64,000 nt of DNA from Mycolicibacter minnesotensis (GCF_010731755.1 NZ_AP022589.1:4154001-4218000); one strand, 5' to 3'; counted from the first letter of the stretch, positions 19,421 through 32,448 are shown. Notes: a model not told the origin generated them from the sequence alone. Numbers and translations are program-made.

Positions 19421-20160
19421 TCGTTGCGACCTATCCTGACTCCGACGCGCTGGTCGCCGACGCCGGGGACCGCCTGGCGGACGCGGTCACCTCGGCGATC
19501 GCGGCCCGCGGCCGCGCCCTGGTGGTGCTGACTGGCGGCGGTACCGGCATCGGGCTGCTGCGCAGACTCGGTGAGCATGCCGCGCGGATCGACTGGGAAC
19601 GCGTGCACGTCTATTTCGGCGACGACCGATTTGTGCCTGGCGGCGATGACGAACGCAACGAGAAACAGGCCCGCGAGGCCTTGTTGGACCACGTCGGGAT
19701 CCCAGCCGCCAACATTCACGCGATGGCCGCCAGTGACGGCGCGTTCGGTGATGATCTGGACGTCGCGGCGCTGGCCTACGAGCAGGTGCTGGCCGACCAT
19801 GCCGAACCCGGTGAGCGCACCCCAGACTTCGATGTGCATCTGCTGGGCATGGGTGGCGAAGGCCACGTCAATTCACTGTTCCCGGACACCCCGGCGGTCA
19901 TCGAGTCCGCGCGGCTGGTGCTCCCGGTCTATGACTCGCCGAAGCCGCCCCCGCTCCGGATCACCTTGACCCTGCCGGCAATCCGGCGTGCCCGCGAAGT
20001 GTGGCTGGTGGTGGCCGGGGAGGCCAAGGCCGAGGCGGTCGCCGCCGCGATCGGCGGTGCCGACCCGGTGAAGGTGCCGGCCGCCGGCGCGATCGGGCGT
20101 GAGCAGACCCTGTGGTTGCTCGACGAAGCAGCGGCCTCGCTGCTGCCCGCCACGTCATAA
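19417..20160 (+). CDS. pgl: 6-phosphogluconolactonase
   Basis: This hydrolyses 6-phosphogluconolactone to 6-phosphogluconate, the second oxidative step after Zwf. The 247-residue protein has the isomerase-like [14 protein letters not shown] phosphate loop, the [24 protein letters not shown] block and [19 protein letters not shown], all diagnostic of Pgl/DevB. The GTG at 19417 overlaps the opcA stop and gives the family-normal N-terminus ([13 protein letters not shown]). It is the ortholog of Rv1445c. Confidence 0.96.
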   Translation: MIVATYPDSDALVADAGDRLADAVTSAIAARGRALVVLTGGGTGIGLLRRLGEHAARIDWERVHVYFGDDRFVPGGDDERNEKQAREALLDHVGIPAANIHAMAASDGAFGDDLDVAALAYEQVLADHAEPGERTPDFDVHLLGMGGEGHVNSLFPDTPAVIESARLVLPVYDSPKPPPLRITLTLPAIRRAREVWLVVAGEAKAEAVAAAIGGADPVKVPAAGAIGREQTLWLLDEAAASLLPATS

Positions 20161-20558
20161 TGAGCGCTATGGCAGACAGAAGCGCCGGATCCGGCACGGA
20201 ACGTAAGCGGCTCAAGACCCTGGCTCAAGCGGCCCTGAACGCCGACGTGACGGTCGGGCAGCTCGAAGATGTGCTTGACGGTCTGGGCGGCACGATGAAT
20301 GAGCTCAACAGTTCCCTGTCGAATCTCAACGCCACGATAGAACGGCTCGGGGGCGGGTTGGACCATCTCGAAGAGACCATGTCCAGCCTGGATGACCTGG
20401 CCCGCCGACTGGTCACGCTGATCGAGCCGGTGGAGGCGATCGTGAGCCGCATCGACTACCTGGTCGAAGTCGGTGAGACGGCGATGGCTCCCCTGACAGC
20501 GACCGAGAACGCCGTGCGCGGCGTGTTCAACGCCATGCGAAATCGGGTGGTGCGCTGA
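20160..20558 (+). CDS. Small coiled-coil hypothetical protein at the Rv1444c position
   Basis: A 132-residue acidic-to-neutral protein without a signal peptide or membrane segment. Residues from about 30 to 110 carry heptad-like Leu/Ile spacing (LEDVLDGLGGTMNELNSSLS, LDHLEETMSSLDDLARRL), which predicts a long coiled coil. Its ATG overlaps the pgl stop codon (TAATG), so it is translated with the pentose phosphate genes. Its position matches Rv1444c in M. tuberculosis. I do not recognise a function; it may be a structural or tethering partner. Confidence 0.85.
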   Translation: MSAMADRSAGSGTERKRLKTLAQAALNADVTVGQLEDVLDGLGGTMNELNSSLSNLNATIERLGGGLDHLEETMSSLDDLARRLVTLIEPVEAIVSRIDYLVEVGETAMAPLTATENAVRGVFNAMRNRVVR

Positions 20559-20585
20559 GGTCTGGAGGCTCGGACAGATCCGGTC

Positions 20586-20614
20586 GGGCCGCGGCGCGCT
20601 TGCCGCGGCCCTTT
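20586..20614. terminator. Bidirectional hairpin terminator between converging operons
   Basis: A perfect 10-bp GC-rich stem, GGGCCGCGGC / GCCGCGGCCC, with a six-base loop is followed by TTTC. It lies between the converging pentose phosphate operon and the gap-pgk-tpiA-secG operon and could stop transcription from both sides. Confidence 0.82.
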
Positions 20615-20619
20615 CAGAC

Positions 20620-20853
20620 TCAGGCGTATTTGATGAGCAGGCCCACCGCGATGATCGAGGTCAGCCAGATGGCGATGACGAAGTAGGTCAGCCGGTCCAG
20701 GTTCTTCTCGACCACTGTCGAGCCGGACAGGCTGGACTGCACACCGCCGCCGAACAGCGTCGACAGGCCGCCACCCTTGGCGCGGTGCAGCAGCACCAGC
20801 AGAATCACCAGCAGGCTGGTGATCACCAAGAGAATCTGCAGCGTCAAGATCAT
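20620..20853 (-). CDS. secG: SecG, protein-export membrane protein
   Basis: This is the 77-residue small subunit of the SecYEG translocon. Two hydrophobic segments (ILTLQILLVITSLLVILLVL and YFVIAIWLTSIIAVGLLI) flank the conserved cytosolic loop HRAKGGGLSTLFGGG. It assists the SecA-driven export cycle. It follows tpiA by 43 bp in the same direction, a placement shared by many actinobacteria, and precedes a strong terminator. Confidence 0.96.
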   Translation of the reverse strand: MILTLQILLVITSLLVILLVLLHRAKGGGLSTLFGGGVQSSLSGSTVVEKNLDRLTYFVIAIWLTSIIAVGLLIKYA

Positions 20854-20896
20854 TCCGCTACCCTACCGTTCGCCTCGGGCCAGCCCCGGCGCCGGG

Positions 20897-21682
20897 TCAA
20901 GGGAGGGGCCCGCCGGCGGCCAGCGCCGCCAGCATCGCGAACTGCTCACCGTCGAGTGACGCCCCGCCAACCAGGCCGCCATCCACGTCGGGCTGACCGA
21001 TGAGTTCGCCGACGTTCTTGGCGTTGACCGAGCCGCCGTAGAGAACGCGGACGGTGTCGGCGATCTTGGGCGTGGAGAGCTTGCCCAGTTCGGCGCGCAC
21101 GGCGGCGCAGACTTCCTGCGCGTCGGCCGCGCCAGCCACCCGGCCGGTACCGATAGCCCACACCGGTTCGTAGGCGATGACGCTCGCCCCGATCTGCTCG
21201 GCGCTCAGTCCCGCCAGTGAGCCGCGCAACTGCTCCAGGCAGTATTCGACGTGGTTGCCGGCCTCCCGGATCTCCAGGTGCTCGCCGATGCAGATGATCG
21301 GCGTCAGGCCGTGCTTGAGGGCAGCGGCGGCTTTCGCCGCGACCAGGGCGTCGCCCTCGCCGTGGTAGCTGCGACGCTCCGAGTGCCCGACCACCACAAA
21401 AGTGCAACCCAGTTTGGCCAGGAAGGCCCCGCTGACCTCGCCGGTGTAGGCACCCGCGTCGTGCTGCGACAGATCCTGAGCACCGAAGGTCAGCCGAAGC
21501 TTGTCCCCGTCGACCAAGGTCTGCACGCTGCGCAGGTCGGTGAACGGCGGCAACACCGTCACATCGACCTTGTCGAAGTACTTGTCCGGCAGCGCGAAAG
21601 CCACCTTCTGTACCAACGCGATCGCTTCGAAGTGGTTGAGGTTCATCTTCCAGTTGCCGGCGATCAACGGCTTGCGACTCAT
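20897..21682 (-). CDS. tpiA: Triosephosphate isomerase
   Basis: This interconverts dihydroxyacetone phosphate and glyceraldehyde 3-phosphate. The 261-residue TIM barrel shows GNWKMN with the active-site lysine, VVVGHSERR with the electrophilic histidine, [11 protein letters not shown] with the catalytic glutamate, and YGGSVN phosphate binding near the C-terminus. Its ATG overlaps the pgk stop (ATGA), so the two are coupled. It is third in the glycolytic operon gap-pgk-tpiA. Confidence 0.97.
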   Translation of the reverse strand: MSRKPLIAGNWKMNLNHFEAIALVQKVAFALPDKYFDKVDVTVLPPFTDLRSVQTLVDGDKLRLTFGAQDLSQHDAGAYTGEVSGAFLAKLGCTFVVVGHSERRSYHGEGDALVAAKAAAALKHGLTPIICIGEHLEIREAGNHVEYCLEQLRGSLAGLSAEQIGASVIAYEPVWAIGTGRVAGAADAQEVCAAVRAELGKLSTPKIADTVRVLYGGSVNAKNVGELIGQPDVDGGLVGGASLDGEQFAMLAALAAGGPLP

Positions 21683-22917
21683 GACGCTCCTCCGTCTTCC
21701 AGGACCTGCAGGCCCGGGAGTGATTTGCCCTCAAGGTATTCCAGCGATGCGCCGCCGCCGGTGGAGATGTGCGAGAAGCCGTCATCCGGCAGCCCGAGCG
21801 CCCGCACCGCCGCGGCGGAGTCGCCCCCGCCGACCACACTGAACGCGCCCTTGGCGGTGGCCGCGGCGATTGCCTCCGCGACTCCCCTGGTCCCGGCTTC
21901 GAAGGCCGGGAATTCGAACACGCCCATCGGCCCGTTCCAGAAGATGGTCTTGGCGTTGCCCAGCAGCGCGGCAAACCGCTCCACCGAACCCGGGCCGACA
22001 TCCAGACCCATCTTGCCTTCCGGAATGGCCTCGGCGGCGACGACCTCACCGGTGGCAGCAGCATCGAACTTGTCGGCTACCACAATGTCGACCGGCAACC
22101 GCAGTACGTCGGCGTAGTCATCGAGCAGCTGCCGGCAGGTGTCCACCATGTCGGCCTCCAGCAGCGAGTTTCCCACCTGCAGGCCCTGGGCGGCCAGGAA
22201 GGTGAAGCACATTCCGCCGCCGATCACGATGCTGTCGGCCTTGGTCGCCAGCGACTTGATCACGCCCAGCTTGTCGGAGACCTTCGAGCCGCCCAGCACC
22301 ACGGCGTAGGGCCGCTCGGTGGATTCGGTCAGCTGCTCCAACACCGTGATCTCGGCCGCAACCAGCGTCCCCGCATACGACGGGAGCAGGGTGGCGATGT
22401 CGTAGACCGAGGCCTGCTTGCGGTGCACCACACCGAATCCGTCGGAGACGAACGCGCCCGGCGATCCGTCCGGCGCGGCGACCAGCTCGGCCAGTGCCCG
22501 GGCCAGCGCCAGGCGCTGGCCGTCGTCCTTGCTGGTCTCCCGCGCGTCGAATCGGATGTTCTCCAGCAGGAGCACGTCGCCGTCGGTCAGACCTTCGGCG
22601 CGGGCCAACGCATCGGTGCCGACCACATCACCGGCGAGCTGGACGTGGCGGCCCAACTGCTCGCTGAGCGCGGCCGCAACCGGCGCCAGCGACAGTTTGG
22701 GATCCGGACCGTCCTTGGGGCGTCCCAGGTGGGCGGTCACCACTACCTTGGCGCCGGCGTCGACCAGCGCACGCAAGGTAGGCACCGAAGCGACGATCCG
22801 GCCCGCGTCGGTGATCGTGCCGTTCTCGTCGAGCGGGACGTTCAGGTCGGAGCGCACCAGCACGCCCCGCCCTGCGACGCCCTCGGCGATCAGGTCTTGG
22901 ACTGACTTGACGGCCAC
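21679..22917 (-). CDS. pgk: Phosphoglycerate kinase
   Basis: This transfers phosphate from 1,3-bisphosphoglycerate to ADP. The 412-residue length is normal. [20 protein letters not shown] is the N-domain signature, followed by [27 protein letters not shown] and the C-domain nucleotide-binding [12 protein letters not shown] with [15 protein letters not shown]. It begins 7 bp downstream of gap and overlaps tpiA by 4 bases. Confidence 0.97.
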   Translation of the reverse strand: MAVKSVQDLIAEGVAGRGVLVRSDLNVPLDENGTITDAGRIVASVPTLRALVDAGAKVVVTAHLGRPKDGPDPKLSLAPVAAALSEQLGRHVQLAGDVVGTDALARAEGLTDGDVLLLENIRFDARETSKDDGQRLALARALAELVAAPDGSPGAFVSDGFGVVHRKQASVYDIATLLPSYAGTLVAAEITVLEQLTESTERPYAVVLGGSKVSDKLGVIKSLATKADSIVIGGGMCFTFLAAQGLQVGNSLLEADMVDTCRQLLDDYADVLRLPVDIVVADKFDAAATGEVVAAEAIPEGKMGLDVGPGSVERFAALLGNAKTIFWNGPMGVFEFPAFEAGTRGVAEAIAAATAKGAFSVVGGGDSAAAVRALGLPDDGFSHISTGGGASLEYLEGKSLPGLQVLEDGGAS

Positions 22918-22924
22918 GATCGCG

Positions 22925-23965
<1,041 letters not shown>

Positions 23966-24008
23966 TTAGATTGCTGGTGTACTGGCCGTCAGCCTAGCGG
24001 GCGTTGCG

Positions 24009-24028
24009 AGCGCGACGAAGTCGGGCGA
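24009..24028. repeat. Solo copy of a dispersed GAGCGCGACGAAGTCGGGCG element
   Basis: This 20-bp intergenic motif upstream of gap is identical to the core of the 56-bp tandem repeats at 34452-34600. Its reuse in a second intergenic gap suggests a dispersed REP-like mycobacterial element. Confidence 0.6.
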
Positions 24029-24050
24029 AGGCAGACGTACGCCATTGTGG

Positions 24051-25802
24051 CTAGTGCGTGACCGAGCCCACAGGACCTTCGGTACGGCGGACGGGGAGCT
24101 CATCGCCGGGTTCAGGCCACGGTTGGCGGCTGAGTAGATCGGCCACGGCCACATAACCGGCTTCGATCAAGCCGGATCTGGCGTCGACAATCCGGTAGGC
24201 CTGCTCTTTGCGATGGATGGGTTGACCTTCGAGCACGATCACTCGCAGGTCACCCTCGGCGAAGTTGCATCGGCGCTGCACGGCGGCGAGCAGCTGTTCG
24301 TTGTGCAGGTGGCCTTCGCCGAAGTTCCATCCGATCAGCGGGCCGGCGATGATCTCGCCGTCGCGGATGCTGTAGTCGGCCAGGTTGTCGAGTGCTCGAG
24401 GCAGCAAGCCGTTGAGAGCCCGGCCTTGCAGGTGCATGGCTCGGAAGGCCCCCGGAACCTTGTCGGCGACGAGGTCGGCGGTGGCCTGGTCGTAGAACTT
24501 CGCCAACTGGTTGATGACCAGCTTGGAGCTCTTGACCACGTTGGCCTCTACGGTGTCCTCGGTTCCGGCGCGGAAGCACCAGAAGCTGGCGGCCCAGTTT
24601 CCGGCGTAGTAACGCATCGCCGGCAGGAAGGAGATCTGCTGCGGGAACATGTTTCCTGCGACCGGGATGACGACCAGCCCAATGAGCAGGATCGCGATCA
24701 GCAGCGGTGAGCGCAGTTCAAAGACGCTGACTTCGGGGTGATACCCGAAAAGGAAGAACAGCGAGAACAGAAAGAAGACATTCCACTCCAACGGCACCCC
24801 CATCGGGAGGTTGGACAAGATGTTGAGGTGAAAGATCACCATGAACGCGATCAGGAACCACCGCCATGGGTGATCGCCGGCGACGAGCACCAGTAGTGCC
24901 GGCACGACGAACTCAGCGGTGGTACCGCCGACGTGTGCCATCAGCTGCGGTATCCGGGTGGGACGAAGATCGTTCAGGTGATCCCGGTACATCAGGTGCT
25001 TGAGCCCGGTGAACACCTTGGCACGCAGCAGGGCGTTGTTGCTCGTCATCACCGCGACCACATAGGGAAAGTGGTGGTTGAGTTTTGACGTTGCCGCGCC
25101 CCACCACAGGCCGAGAATGATGAGTTTGAATGCGGCCATCTGATCGATGTAGGGAAAGAAGAAGACGAGCAGGGTCAGTCCGTAGTGCTCGGCGCGCGCG
25201 GCCAGGAAGATCGTCTTGTCCCGCAGGCCCAACAGTCCCAGGGCGACGATCATCGGCACCATCAACACCGGGTCGAGCAGGCCCACGGGGCCGGGCTCAC
25301 CCTGCCCGGGCGACAGCAACGCCCAGACACCGGAGCCGAGCACGACGGTATACAGCGCGATGTCGATGACGGTTCGGCTGTCGCCGCGCGTCAGCGGCAC
25401 TTTTCCGGGCCAGGGCGGCAATCGAATTGTGTTGGGCCGCAACCAATAGAGCACGCCACCGATGGGTGGCCAGAATCGGGCCGTCAGAGGACCCGAACCG
25501 CAGCCCAGACCCAGGATCTCGAACAGCAGACTGAAGACGACGAGTTTCTGATAGACGATCGGCTGTGTCCACCATTCGGCGATGCGGCCGAGCCCGCCCA
25601 GGCCCGGCGTCACGGCGATGACTGCGGCGGCGCCGACGGCATATGCCGCGATCTTGAGCAGGTAGATCAAATAGACCCCCGACGGAGTCCCGAAGCCCTC
25701 TTCGGCCCAGTGCCGGCTGCAGACCTGGATCCGGGTAGCCCACGGGGTGGACCGCCACGTTTCGGGGTCGACATCGGGAACCGTCGGTTTGATGAACCCC
25801 AT
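24051..25802 (-). CDS. Large polytopic membrane protein, probably DUF3556 family
   Basis: This 583-residue protein has about ten to twelve hydrophobic segments over residues 40-410, then a soluble C-terminal domain of about 170 residues. Notable blocks are WWGAATSKLNHHFPYVVAVM, NILSNLPMGVPLEWNVFF and the tail segment IIAGPLIGWNFGEGHLHNEQ. I believe it matches the uncharacterised DUF3556 membrane family seen in mycolic-acid bacteria, but I cannot check this. A good ribosome-binding site (AAGGAGTGAGGA) precedes the ATG. It replaces the Rv1424-Rv1435 block found between whiA and gap in M. tuberculosis. Function is unknown. Confidence 0.8.
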   Translation of the reverse strand: MGFIKPTVPDVDPETWRSTPWATRIQVCSRHWAEEGFGTPSGVYLIYLLKIAAYAVGAAAVIAVTPGLGGLGRIAEWWTQPIVYQKLVVFSLLFEILGLGCGSGPLTARFWPPIGGVLYWLRPNTIRLPPWPGKVPLTRGDSRTVIDIALYTVVLGSGVWALLSPGQGEPGPVGLLDPVLMVPMIVALGLLGLRDKTIFLAARAEHYGLTLLVFFFPYIDQMAAFKLIILGLWWGAATSKLNHHFPYVVAVMTSNNALLRAKVFTGLKHLMYRDHLNDLRPTRIPQLMAHVGGTTAEFVVPALLVLVAGDHPWRWFLIAFMVIFHLNILSNLPMGVPLEWNVFFLFSLFFLFGYHPEVSVFELRSPLLIAILLIGLVVIPVAGNMFPQQISFLPAMRYYAGNWAASFWCFRAGTEDTVEANVVKSSKLVINQLAKFYDQATADLVADKVPGAFRAMHLQGRALNGLLPRALDNLADYSIRDGEIIAGPLIGWNFGEGHLHNEQLLAAVQRRCNFAEGDLRVIVLEGQPIHRKEQAYRIVDARSGLIEAGYVAVADLLSRQPWPEPGDELPVRRTEGPVGSVTH

Positions 25803-26001
25803 GCTGTCCTCACTCCTTGCCGTATGCCCGTTCTGTTATAGCGGTAAGAGCAGACCTACGAAGGTGATTCGGGTGGGCCGGTATCGGCGCGGAGGAATTC
25901 GTCTCGTCGCGGGCACCTTGGCCGCGCCGGCAACCCACCCAACCGGCATAGTGCATCATCACCTGATCGGACCCTTCACAACCACAGGGAGAACCGCACG
26001 A

Positions 26002-26331
26002 ATGAGGCATCGCATCATCGGGATCGTCACTACAGTCGCGGCGGCCGCTGCGACCATCGCCGCGATGTCTGCCGCACCGGCGGCCCTGGCCTACCCCGGC
26101 GACCCCAACCCCGGATGTGAGTCAGGCGGGTTCTTGAATGCCACCCTGTTCTGTGACGGACCGATCCGTCCCGACGGCACCTGGCAACGGTGCTGGTCGT
26201 GGCAGGCGAACTACACCGGCGCCTTCGACGGTAACCCCGGCTTCTACTCCCCGGCCGGACAGATGTGCGCGGTGATCAGCGAAGAAAATTTCCAGCCCGC
26301 CATCAGCCCGCACTACCACATCGGCGATTGA
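26002..26331 (+). CDS. Small secreted CDGP-motif protein
   Basis: This is a 109-residue exported protein. A signal peptide with a poly-Ala core ends near APAALA, giving a mature start about YPGDPNPGC. The mature part has four cysteines, in GCES, FCDGPIRPDGTWQRC and MCAVI, which suggests two disulfides. The CDGPIRPDGTWQRC segment is shared by a family of small mycobacterial secreted proteins; its role is unknown. The gene stands alone, divergent from the membrane-protein gene and convergent with whiA. Confidence 0.82.
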   Translation: MRHRIIGIVTTVAAAAATIAAMSAAPAALAYPGDPNPGCESGGFLNATLFCDGPIRPDGTWQRCWSWQANYTGAFDGNPGFYSPAGQMCAVISEENFQPAISPHYHIGD

Positions 26332-26399
26332 CCGCCGAAGCCTCTTAATCGATTGCGCCCCAACGGTTCTGCCGCCGCGCCGCGGAGAGCAGCCGCCGG

Positions 26400-27377
26400 T
26401 CAGGCGTCTTCCAGCAACTCCGGGGTGACCGCGGACTCGGTGTCGGGAATACCGTCCTGTTTGGCCTTGCGGTCGGCCATCGACAGCAGCCGCCGAATCC
26501 GGCCCGCCACGGCGTCTTTGGTCATCGGAGGGTCAGCAAGGCGACCCAGCTCCTCCAGCGAAGCCTGCCGGTGTTCGACGCGCAGCTTGCCGGCCGTGGC
26601 CAGATGGTCCGGCACCGTATCGCCGAGTATCGCCAGAGCGCGTTCCACCCGGGCCGCAGCCGCCACGGCTGCCCGCGCCGACCGGCGCAGGTTGGCGTCG
26701 TCGAAGTTGGCCAGCCGGTTGGCGGTCGCCCGCACCTCGCGACGGATCCGGCGCTCCTCCCAGACCAGCCGGGTGTCCTGGGCGCCCATCCGGGTCAGCA
26801 GCGCCCCGATCGCCTCCCCGTCGCGCACCACCACTCGATCCGCACCACGTACCTCGCGAGCCTTGGCGCTGACGCCGAGCCGGCGCGCCGCACCGACCAG
26901 CGCCAGGGCCGCCTCTGGGCCCGGACAGCCGACTTCCAGTGCCGACGAGCGACCGGGTTCGGTCAGCGAGCCGTGCGCCAGGAATGCCCCACGCCAGGCG
27001 GCTTCGGCGTCGCCGACGCTGCCACCGACAACCTGGGCGGGCAGACCGCGCACCGGCCGCCCGCGCAGGTCCAACAGCCCGGTCTGACGGGCCAACGCCT
27101 CACCGTCCTTGGTCACCCGCAGCACGTAGCGGGTGCTCTTGCGCATCCCGCTGGCGGTCAGCACGTGCACGATCGCGTTGTAGCCGTACAGATCGAAGAT
27201 GTCCTTGCGCAACCGCCGCGCAATCACCCCCAGGTCCACTTCGGCCTCGACCACCACCCGGCCGGCCACAATGTGCAGCCCGCCCGCGAAGCGCAACAGC
27301 GCCGCCACCTCAGCGCGGCGCGCACTCACCGAACTGACCACGAGACGGCTCAGCTCATCTTTGACTTCGGCCGTCAT
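26400..27377 (-). CDS. whiA: WhiA, sporulation/cell-division transcription regulator
   Basis: This 325-residue protein fuses a degenerate LAGLIDADG homing-endonuclease-like domain to a C-terminal helix-turn-helix. [13 protein letters not shown] at the N-terminus and [20 protein letters not shown] followed by [14 protein letters not shown] at the C-terminus identify it. In actinomycetes it acts with WhiB on division genes. The ATG at 27377 overlaps the upstream gene's stop (ATGA) and matches the usual start; a GTG at 27383 is possible. It is the last gene of the uvrC-rapZ-yvcK-whiA cluster. Confidence 0.96.
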   Translation of the reverse strand: MTAEVKDELSRLVVSSVSARRAEVAALLRFAGGLHIVAGRVVVEAEVDLGVIARRLRKDIFDLYGYNAIVHVLTASGMRKSTRYVLRVTKDGEALARQTGLLDLRGRPVRGLPAQVVGGSVGDAEAAWRGAFLAHGSLTEPGRSSALEVGCPGPEAALALVGAARRLGVSAKAREVRGADRVVVRDGEAIGALLTRMGAQDTRLVWEERRIRREVRATANRLANFDDANLRRSARAAVAAAARVERALAILGDTVPDHLATAGKLRVEHRQASLEELGRLADPPMTKDAVAGRIRRLLSMADRKAKQDGIPDTESAVTPELLEDA

Positions 27378-28462
27378 CGCCACGCCTTGTCACCTCCCGG
27401 CCCGAGACCACTCGGTCCACTCACGCCGGTTTGCCGGCCCCCAACCTCGGCCTGCGTCGCGACCGGAGTCGGAACGGTCAACGTCGATGCGTCGATCTTC
27501 CGAACCCCGTCCAGCGCAGCCGCCAACTTTCCTGGGTCATGTAAAGGTGTACCAGGTCGAGCCACATCCACGAATTGAACCTCGGCCCCGAACAACGTCG
27601 CGGCACGCCGCAGCTGCTCGCGTTCGCGCTCACTGGGCACCCGGCCCGCGTCGATGATGATGTGGTCCACCGTGAAACCGGGTGCATGCTGCGCCAGCAC
27701 ATGCAGATGCCGCTCCACGGAGAACCCGGCGGTCTCCCCCGGTTCGGCCACCAGGTTGAGCACCAGGGCACGGCGAGCCGTGGTCTTCTGCAGCGCTGAG
27801 GCCAGTCCCGGCACCAACACATGCGGGATCACGCTGGTGAACCACGAACCCGGACCGAGCACCACCAGGTCCGCCGACATGATCGCGTCCACCGCCTGCC
27901 GTGTGGCCGGCGGGTTACCCGGCAGCAGCCGCACCCGGCGCACCTTGCCCGGCGTGGTCGCGACGGCCACCTGGCCGCGGATCAGGCGGAACAGCCGGGG
28001 ATCGGCGTCGAGACCCGACACGTCTGCCTCGATCTGCAACGCGATCGGACACATGGGCAGCACCCGGCCCTTGACGCCCAGCATCCGACCGAGTTCGTCC
28101 AGCGCGGCGACGGGGTCGGCGAGCACCTCGTTGAGGCCGGCTAGGAGCAGGTTGCCGATCGGATGCCCCGCAAGTGCGCCGGTTCCACCGAATCGGTGCT
28201 GCAGGACGGTCGCCCACAACTGGCCGTTCGGGGTGTCGGATGCCAGCGCCGCCAATGCCATGCGGAGATCTCCGGGAGGCACCACGTCCAACTCGCCGCG
28301 GAGCCTGCCCGACGAGCCGCCGTCATCGGCGACGGTGACCACCGCCGTGACATGCGGCGTAAGCCGGCGCGCGGCCGACAACGTCGCGTACAGGCCGTGC
28401 CCACCTCCGAGTGCGACGATGCTCGGATTTCCTTGTGCGGGCTCAACGCTCAACGGCGCCAC
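27374..28462 (-). CDS. YvcK/CuvA-family gluconeogenesis factor (Rv1422-like)
   Basis: This 362-residue CofD-like protein binds nucleotide-sugar-type ligands and is implicated in cell-wall homeostasis and growth on gluconeogenic carbon. [32 protein letters not shown] and [18 protein letters not shown] are the signature blocks. The GTG at 28462 sits almost on top of a GGGGGAG stretch, so a TTG at 28453 with better spacing may be the real start. It overlaps whiA and lies 64 bp downstream of rapZ. Confidence 0.94.
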   Translation of the reverse strand: MAPLSVEPAQGNPSIVALGGGHGLYATLSAARRLTPHVTAVVTVADDGGSSGRLRGELDVVPPGDLRMALAALASDTPNGQLWATVLQHRFGGTGALAGHPIGNLLLAGLNEVLADPVAALDELGRMLGVKGRVLPMCPIALQIEADVSGLDADPRLFRLIRGQVAVATTPGKVRRVRLLPGNPPATRQAVDAIMSADLVVLGPGSWFTSVIPHVLVPGLASALQKTTARRALVLNLVAEPGETAGFSVERHLHVLAQHAPGFTVDHIIIDAGRVPSEREREQLRRAATLFGAEVQFVDVARPGTPLHDPGKLAAALDGVRKIDASTLTVPTPVATQAEVGGRQTGVSGPSGLGPGGDKAWR

Positions 28463-28526
28463 TCTCCCCCGCTAACGGGCGGTGTCCCCGCCTCATCGCT
28501 ACGAACCATATCGTCACCGGCGCAAC

Positions 28527-29462
28527 TCATTCGCGGCCCAGATCGCGGTGCAACACCCGAACCGACAGCTCGTCGTCGTCGTCCTGGGAGTCCAGCAGGC
28601 GCGCCAGGGCTTCGGCGATGGCGACGCTGCGATGTTTGCCGCCGGTGCACCCGATGGCCAGGGTCATGTATCGCTTTCCCTCTCGTCGATAGCCACCGAC
28701 CACCAGGGTCAACAGCCGGTGGTAGCTCGCGAGGAACTCGTCGGCCCCCGGTTGGCTCAACACGTAGTCGCGCACGGCGGGATGCTGGCCGGTGTGCGGC
28801 CGCAGTTCGTCGACCCAGTGCGGATTGGGAAGGAAGCGCACGTCCATGACCATGTCGGCGTCCATCGGCAGGCCGTACTTGAATCCGAAGGACTCCACCG
28901 TGATCGAAGTCGGGGCGCTCACGGCGTCACCACCGAACATCTCCTCGATGCTCTCCCGCAACTCGCGCACGCTGAGCACCGAGGTGTCGATGACGAGGTC
29001 GGCCACCGCGCGCACCGGTGCCAACATGATCCGTTCGGCAGCAATGCCCTCGGTGAGCGTCTGCTGGCCCTGCAGTGGGTGACTGCGTCGGTTGTGCTCG
29101 TAGCGGCGGATCAGTACGTCATCACCCGCCTCCATGAACAGCACCCGGGGATTGATGCCGCGGGTGGCCAGTTCAGTGCGCACCGAGTCCAGATCACCGG
29201 TGAACCCGGCCGAGCGGACATCCATCACGACCGCGAGCTGCGTGATCCGCGACCCCGCCGCCAGGCCCAGATCCACCATCCGGGTGATCAGGTCTGGCGG
29301 CAGGTTGTCGGCGACGTACCAGCCCAGGTCTTCCAGGACTTTCGCTGCGGTGCCACGCCCCGCTCCGGACAGCCCGGTCACAAGTACGACGTCGATGCCG
29401 GCGCCGTCTCCGGGCCCGACACCGGCGCGTTGGCGCACGTCCTTCGGTGATTCCGTGGTCAT
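28527..29462 (-). CDS. rapZ: RapZ-family nucleotide-binding protein (Rv1421-like)
   Basis: This 311-residue P-loop protein has [20 protein letters not shown] as its Walker A region and ADNLPPDLI after it. The C-terminal [20 protein letters not shown] is the ligand-binding domain typical of RapZ. In enterobacteria RapZ controls GlmS through an sRNA; in actinobacteria it is only known to bind nucleotides. The ATG overlaps the uvrC stop (ATGA). The uvrC-rapZ-yvcK-whiA order is conserved across Gram-positive bacteria. Confidence 0.94.
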   Translation of the reverse strand: MTTESPKDVRQRAGVGPGDGAGIDVVLVTGLSGAGRGTAAKVLEDLGWYVADNLPPDLITRMVDLGLAAGSRITQLAVVMDVRSAGFTGDLDSVRTELATRGINPRVLFMEAGDDVLIRRYEHNRRSHPLQGQQTLTEGIAAERIMLAPVRAVADLVIDTSVLSVRELRESIEEMFGGDAVSAPTSITVESFGFKYGLPMDADMVMDVRFLPNPHWVDELRPHTGQHPAVRDYVLSQPGADEFLASYHRLLTLVVGGYRREGKRYMTLAIGCTGGKHRSVAIAEALARLLDSQDDDDELSVRVLHRDLGRE

Positions 29463-31417
29463 CCCGACATCCGTTGCTGTTCAGCGGCGCCCGCCGCGCC
29501 GTCGGCTCCCAGCGCCTCGAGAACGGCGGCGGCGGTCGCCGCACCGATCCCCGGGATCGAAGTGAGCTCTTCGACGGTAGCCCGTTTGAGCCGCGCCACC
29601 GAACCGAAATGCGAGATCAACACCTTGCGCCGATGCTCACCAAGGCCGGGCACCGCGTCCAGCACCGACTCCGTCATCCGCCTGGACCGCTTGCTGCGGT
29701 GGTAGGTGATGGCAAACCGGTGTGCCTCGTCGCGAATGCGCTGTAGGAGGTAGAGTCCTTCGCTCTGCCTGGGCAGGATGATCGGATCCGGTTCGGAGGG
29801 CACCCACACCTCCTCCAACCTTTTGGCCAGGCCGATCGTGGCGACGTCGGTGATGCCCAGCTCAGCCAGGACCGCGGCCGCGGCATTGACCTGGGGTGCA
29901 CCGCCGTCCACCACGTACAGATTCGGCGGGTAGGCAAACTTGCGTGACCGTCCCTCCGGGGCAAGGGTCTCCGCGTCCAAGTGCCGGCGGAATCGGCGCC
30001 GGGTCACTTCGGCAATCGACGCCACGTCATCGGAGCGGCCCTCACCGGCGGCCTCCCGGATCGCGAAGTGGCGATAGTCCGACTTGCGCGGCAGCCCGTC
30101 CTCGAAAACCACCAGGGAGCCGACGACATCGGTGCCCTGAACATGGCTGATGTCGACGCACTCGATGCGCAGTGGAGCGTCAGCCAGCCCAAGCGATTCC
30201 TGAATATTCTGCAGTGCAGCAGATCTGGCGGTGAAGTCACCAGCACGCTTCATCTTGTGTTGCTGCAGTGCGTCTTTGGCGTTGCGCTCGACTGTCTCGG
30301 CCAGGACCCGCTTGTCGCCGCGCAGGGGCACCCGCAGCGAGACACGTGACCCCCGCAGCTCCGACAGCCAACTGGTCAGCTCCTCAGCGTTGGCGGGCAG
30401 GCACGGCACCAGGACCTCACGCGGCACCGGATTGGTCGGCTCGTCTGCTGCACTGTCCAATTCGGCCTGATCGCCGTAGAACTGGGTGACGAACTGCTCT
30501 ACCAGCCCTTCCAGTGAACTCTCGGCATCGCCGGGGTCACCGGGCTTTTCGACGATCCAGCCACGCTGGCCACGCACGCGTCCACCCCGGACGTGGAACA
30601 CCTGAACCGCCGCTTCCAGCTCGTCATCGGCGAAGGCCACCACGTCGGCGTCGGTACCGTCGCCAAGCACCACGGACTGCTTCTCCAGCGCTCGCCTCAG
30701 GGCCGCGACATCGTCCCGCAGCCGGGCGGCGCGCTCGAAGTCCAGCTCGTCGGAGGCGGCCAGCATCTGCTGTTCGAGGCTGCGCACCAAACGATCGGTC
30801 TTGCCGGCGAGGAAGTCGCAGAAGTCATCCACGATGCGCCGGTGCTCTTCGGCACTGACCCGACCGACACACGGCGCCGAGCACTTACCGATATAGCCGA
30901 GCAGGCAGGGCCGACCGATCTGCTGGTGCCGCTTGAACACACCGTTGGAGCAGGTACGCGCGGGAAAGACCCGCAATAGCAGGTCCAGCGTCTCGCGGAT
31001 CGCCCAGGCGTGTGAGTAGGGCCCGAAGTAGCGCACTCCCTTGCGGCGCGGCCCGCGGTAGACCATCAGCCGCGGGTACTCCTCATTTAGGGTGACCGCC
31101 AGCACCGGGTAGGTCTTGTCGTCGCGGTAGCGGACGTTGAACCGCGGATCGAACTCCTTGATCCAGTTGTATTCCAACTGGAGCGCTTCGACTTCGGTGT
31201 TGACCACTGTCCACTCGACCTTGGCGGCAGTGGTCACCATCTGGCGGGTTCGCGGGTGAAGTCCGGCGATATCGGCGAAGTACGAGGTCAGGCGCGACCG
31301 CAGGCTTTTCGCTTTGCCCACGTAGATGACTCGACCGTGCGGGTCGACGAACCGGTAGACGCCGGGCCCCACGGGGATGGACCCGGGCGCCGGACGATAA
31401 GTCGCGGGGTCTGGCAC
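29459..31417 (-). CDS. uvrC: UvrC, excinuclease ABC subunit C
   Basis: This makes both incisions in nucleotide excision repair together with UvrAB. The 652-residue protein has an N-terminal GIY-YIG nuclease ([20 protein letters not shown]), a central UVR motif around [17 protein letters not shown], the RNase H-like nuclease with [20 protein letters not shown], and C-terminal helix-hairpin-helix repeats ([16 protein letters not shown] and [19 protein letters not shown]). The start is GTG at 31417. It heads the rapZ-yvcK-whiA cluster. Confidence 0.97.
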   Translation of the reverse strand: MPDPATYRPAPGSIPVGPGVYRFVDPHGRVIYVGKAKSLRSRLTSYFADIAGLHPRTRQMVTTAAKVEWTVVNTEVEALQLEYNWIKEFDPRFNVRYRDDKTYPVLAVTLNEEYPRLMVYRGPRRKGVRYFGPYSHAWAIRETLDLLLRVFPARTCSNGVFKRHQQIGRPCLLGYIGKCSAPCVGRVSAEEHRRIVDDFCDFLAGKTDRLVRSLEQQMLAASDELDFERAARLRDDVAALRRALEKQSVVLGDGTDADVVAFADDELEAAVQVFHVRGGRVRGQRGWIVEKPGDPGDAESSLEGLVEQFVTQFYGDQAELDSAADEPTNPVPREVLVPCLPANAEELTSWLSELRGSRVSLRVPLRGDKRVLAETVERNAKDALQQHKMKRAGDFTARSAALQNIQESLGLADAPLRIECVDISHVQGTDVVGSLVVFEDGLPRKSDYRHFAIREAAGEGRSDDVASIAEVTRRRFRRHLDAETLAPEGRSRKFAYPPNLYVVDGGAPQVNAAAAVLAELGITDVATIGLAKRLEEVWVPSEPDPIILPRQSEGLYLLQRIRDEAHRFAITYHRSKRSRRMTESVLDAVPGLGEHRRKVLISHFGSVARLKRATVEELTSIPGIGAATAAAVLEALGADGAAGAAEQQRMSG

Positions 31418-31480
31418 GCTAACCAGGCTATCGTGCGGCTTTACCCCGGCGAGCAGAGACAGATTCGCGCTCTGAGGGGC

Positions 31481-32448
<968 letters not shown>

